A stretch of 64,000 nt of DNA from Vulcanimicrobiota bacterium (lineage in GTDB: Bacteria; Vulcanimicrobiota; Vulcanimicrobiia; Vulcanimicrobiales; Vulcanimicrobiaceae). Position 1 is the stretch's first letter, and every line of letters begins with the position of its first letter. Positions 62,566-64,000 of this stretch are shown one piece after another. The stretch is from NCBI GenBank assembly GCA_003151115.1, contig PLWS01000003.1, positions 238,492-302,491 on the forward strand, written 5' to 3'. The translations under genes and the position numbers were made by a program. Under the pieces are notes generated by a model that saw nothing but the letters and a program-made list of their open reading frames with translations, did not search any database and was not told where the DNA came from.

Positions 62566-62688
62566 TGGCGACGCTGATGGGGCTCGAACCCACGACCTTC
62601 GCCGTGACAGAACGCGCATGGAAACCGCTACAGCCCGTCTTAAGAGGAAAGAAGCCGCTCCATTACGCTGGTTGCCGTTGGTCTGAGG
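62566..62688 (-). repeat. tRNA-tail element, copy B
   Basis: Same layout as copy A. The T-stem is GTGGG/CCCAT in place of ACGGG/CCCGT: one pair changes on both sides (C-G to T-A) and another becomes a G-U wobble, so pairing is kept. The acceptor-like AGCGTCGCC-A and a TTACGCTGGTTGCCG block are identical to copy A. The copies are direct repeats 1.3 kb apart. Confidence 0.75.
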
Positions 62689-63021
62689 GGAAATTTGAGG
62701 GGAAAATGACCGGGCTTTTTCGTCACCGCGCCGGAGGTTTCGCAGGCGCGTAGCGCGCCACAACCGCGCCTGAAGTTGTGTGGTAAGGCAAGCAGTCCTC
62801 GGAAAAACAAGTATCATGCAAGGTTTGTGGCACTTCACTCGCGGCTGATGCCGACTTTATGTCAGGCACGCCCTGCCCGCGTTGCGGATCTACTGCGCGA
62901 CAAGATTCTGTCGGCATTGAAGCGATGCTGAGTACGCATGCAATGCTGCGCGTGGAGCAAGCGGCCCGGCCACAAGAGACCACTTCTCGAATCGCTTATG
63001 GCGGAGCGAGTAACAAAGGTT
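62689..63021. other. Gene-free stretch of about 330 bp
   Basis: No reading frame with coding character is visible on either strand. It contains a small GC hairpin (GCGCGTAGCGCGC near 62750) and one 27-codon plus-strand frame (62848-62931) that I could not support. Its left edge continues the copy B element with GAGGGGAAATTTGAGGGG-type repeats. Confidence 0.6.
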
Positions 63022-63050
63022 AAAAAAGCCCGTACACGACGGGCTTTTTT
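63022..63050 (-). terminator. Bidirectional terminator after the second propeller gene
   Basis: Perfect 12 bp stem AAAAAAGCCCGT/ACGGGCTTTTTT with a five-base loop and T-runs for both directions. It lies 22 nt beyond the stop of the propeller gene on the minus strand. Confidence 0.88.
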
Positions 63051-63071
63051 CATTAGCAGCTTTCAACAAGG

Positions 63072-64000
63072 TCAAGGAGTGATTTTCCCGATCTTGTTGC
63101 CGTTGGTTTCAGTAAACCAGAGGTTGCCGTCCGGGCCGGCGACGATGCCGAACGGGGTCGCGTTACCAGTCGGAACCACATACTCGGTGAACGTGCCGCT
63201 CGTCGTGATCTTTCCGATCTTGTTGCCGCTGTTTTCGGTAAACCAGAGATTGCCGTCCGGTCCCGAGGCGATGCCTAACGGCCCCGAGTTAACCGTCGGA
63301 ATCGCATACTCGGTGAACGTGCCGCTCGTGGTCATCTTTCCGATCTCGTTGTCGCCGACTTCGGTAAACCAGAGGTTGCCGTCCGGGCCGGCGGTGATGC
63401 CGTACGGGGTCGCGTTACCAGTCGGAACTGCATATTCGGTGATGGTGCCGCCCGTGGTGATCTTTCCAATCTTGTTGCTGCCTCTCTCGGTAAACCAGAG
63501 GTTGCCGTCCGGGCCGGCGGCGATGCCGGTCGGCTGTGAGAGATTCGTCGGAATCGCATACTCGGTGAACGCGCCGCCCGTGGTGATCTTTGCGATCTGG
63601 TTGTCGTTTTCTTCCGTAAACCACAGATTGCCGTCCGGGCCCGCGCTGATGCCAGACAAGCCCTCGGAGCCCGTCATAATCGGGTACTCGGTAAACGTAC
63701 CACTCATCGTGATCTTTCCGATCCTGTTGGCGCCGTTTTCGGTAAACCAGAGGTTGCCGTCCGGGCCGCTGGCGATGCCGAACGGGAACGAGGCACTAGT
63801 CGGAATCGCATACTCGGTGAACGCGCCGCCCGTGGTGATCTTTCCAATCTTGCCGCCGCTGTTTTCGGCAAACCAGAGGTTGCCGTCCGGACCCGCGGCG
63901 ATGAGGAACGGCCCCGCGTTACCCGTCGGAATCGCATACTCGGTGATGGTGCCAGGCGCTACCGGAGCGGCGACGGTTGACACTATTGGCGTCATGGTGC
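63072..64000 (-). CDS. Second Vgb-like seven-bladed propeller protein (N-terminus outside window)
   Basis: At least 307 aa; the frame is open at the window edge, so the signal peptide and true start lie beyond 64000. Seven blades of about 42 residues are visible, each with GPDGNLWFxE, IGKITTxGxFTEY and an IPT turn. Blades are very alike at the DNA level (a unit of about 126 bp), which suggests recent duplication within the gene. As in the first propeller protein, no His is present, so lyase activity is unlikely. A terminator follows the stop. Confidence 0.85.
   Translation of the reverse strand, partial: TMTPIVSTVAAPVAPGTITEYAIPTGNAGPFLIAAGPDGNLWFAENSGGKIGKITTGGAFTEYAIPTSASFPFGIASGPDGNLWFTENGANRIGKITMSGTFTEYPIMTGSEGLSGISAGPDGNLWFTEENDNQIAKITTGGAFTEYAIPTNLSQPTGIAAGPDGNLWFTERGSNKIGKITTGGTITEYAVPTGNATPYGITAGPDGNLWFTEVGDNEIGKMTTSGTFTEYAIPTVNSGPLGIASGPDGNLWFTENSGNKIGKITTSGTFTEYVVPTGNATPFGIVAGPDGNLWFTETNGNKIGKITP

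Noticed and set aside
62566..62727. Complete tRNA or tmRNA at the tRNA-tail copies
   Set aside because: GGTGACG at 62727-62721 could pair with the copy B tail with one G-U, but no D-arm or anticodon arm can be placed and copy A has no equivalent.
62848..62931. 27-codon plus-strand ORF ending ADLLRDKILSALKRC
   Set aside because: Too short, no ribosome binding site, no recognised homologue.
63072..63995. CRISPR-like repeat array
   Set aside because: The regular ~126 bp periodicity encodes propeller blades; units are contiguous coding sequence without spacers.
59323..64000. Virginiamycin B lyase resistance genes
   Set aside because: The blade motif is shared, but His residues needed for lyase activity are missing in both proteins.

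Overview
The window is a 64 kb stretch of a GC-rich bacterial chromosome. It is gene-dense, with many start/stop overlaps of 1-4 nt and several TTG or GTG starts. Envelope genes point to a diderm: two TonB-type proteins, a LolA-like protein, an MsbA-like exporter and lipoproteins. The MEP isoprenoid genes dxr and ispG, an archaeal/eukaryotic-type prolyl-tRNA synthetase, CsrA, and large seven-bladed propeller lipoproteins make an uncultured deep-branching lineage such as Eremiobacterota (WPS-2) plausible. That placement is inference from gene content; no marker-gene comparison was possible.

Layout. 1-13.3 kb is mainly a core growth and envelope block on the minus strand, read from rpsB downward: rpsB-tsf-pyrH-frr-(small ORF)-uppS-cdsA-dxr-rseP-ispG-(stalk-domain protein), then a GH79-like gene and proS. 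pduO and an amino-acid permease lie on the plus strand between them. 13.3-19.8 kb holds an exported protein, csrA, a GT39-type glycosyltransferase, an MsbA-like ABC exporter, a zinc-ribbon membrane protein, photolyase and a small cytochrome c. 19.8-29.5 kb holds an ECF sigma factor with an unusual anti-sigma/TonB fusion, and molybdenum cofactor genes (moaA, moeB with rhodanese, moaE, moaD) interspersed with a LolA-like protein, queG, an aldo/keto reductase, a PhzF protein, a hydrolase and a HAD phosphatase.

29.6-48.7 kb holds an ATP-grasp/FkbM pair, an aminotransferase, phoU, an enoyl-CoA hydratase, a thiolase, a thioredoxin-like protein, a DUF2249-Crp fusion regulator, a YlbL-like Lon-type protease, coaD, rsmD, an M16 peptidase, recG and panE. 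tRNA-Cys and tRNA-Gly follow. 48.9-53.3 kb is a string of small conserved genes (two DUF4239, a membrane protein, a frameshifted DUF5069 gene, dienelactone hydrolase, DUF4242, a glycine-zipper protein).

53.3-56.8 kb is the most accessory-looking part: a SLOG-like/SLATT-like membrane protein divergent from a membrane-anchored TIR protein, then tRNA-Phe and an endonuclease VII-type HNH gene whose start is disrupted at an A7 run. 56.8-59.3 kb has csaA, a TonB-type protein and an ArsR-SRPBCC-VOC operon with a visible promoter/operator. 59.3-64 kb has two seven-bladed propeller proteins flanking an exported protein gene, which is itself bracketed by two copies of a ~124 bp element ending in a tRNA-like T-arm and acceptor strand.

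The least explained features are the SLOG-SLATT/TIR pair (candidate defence system), a 155 bp nested inverted repeat with three-way-junction geometry beside moaA, the paired tRNA-tail elements, and an in-frame repeat insertion inside queG.
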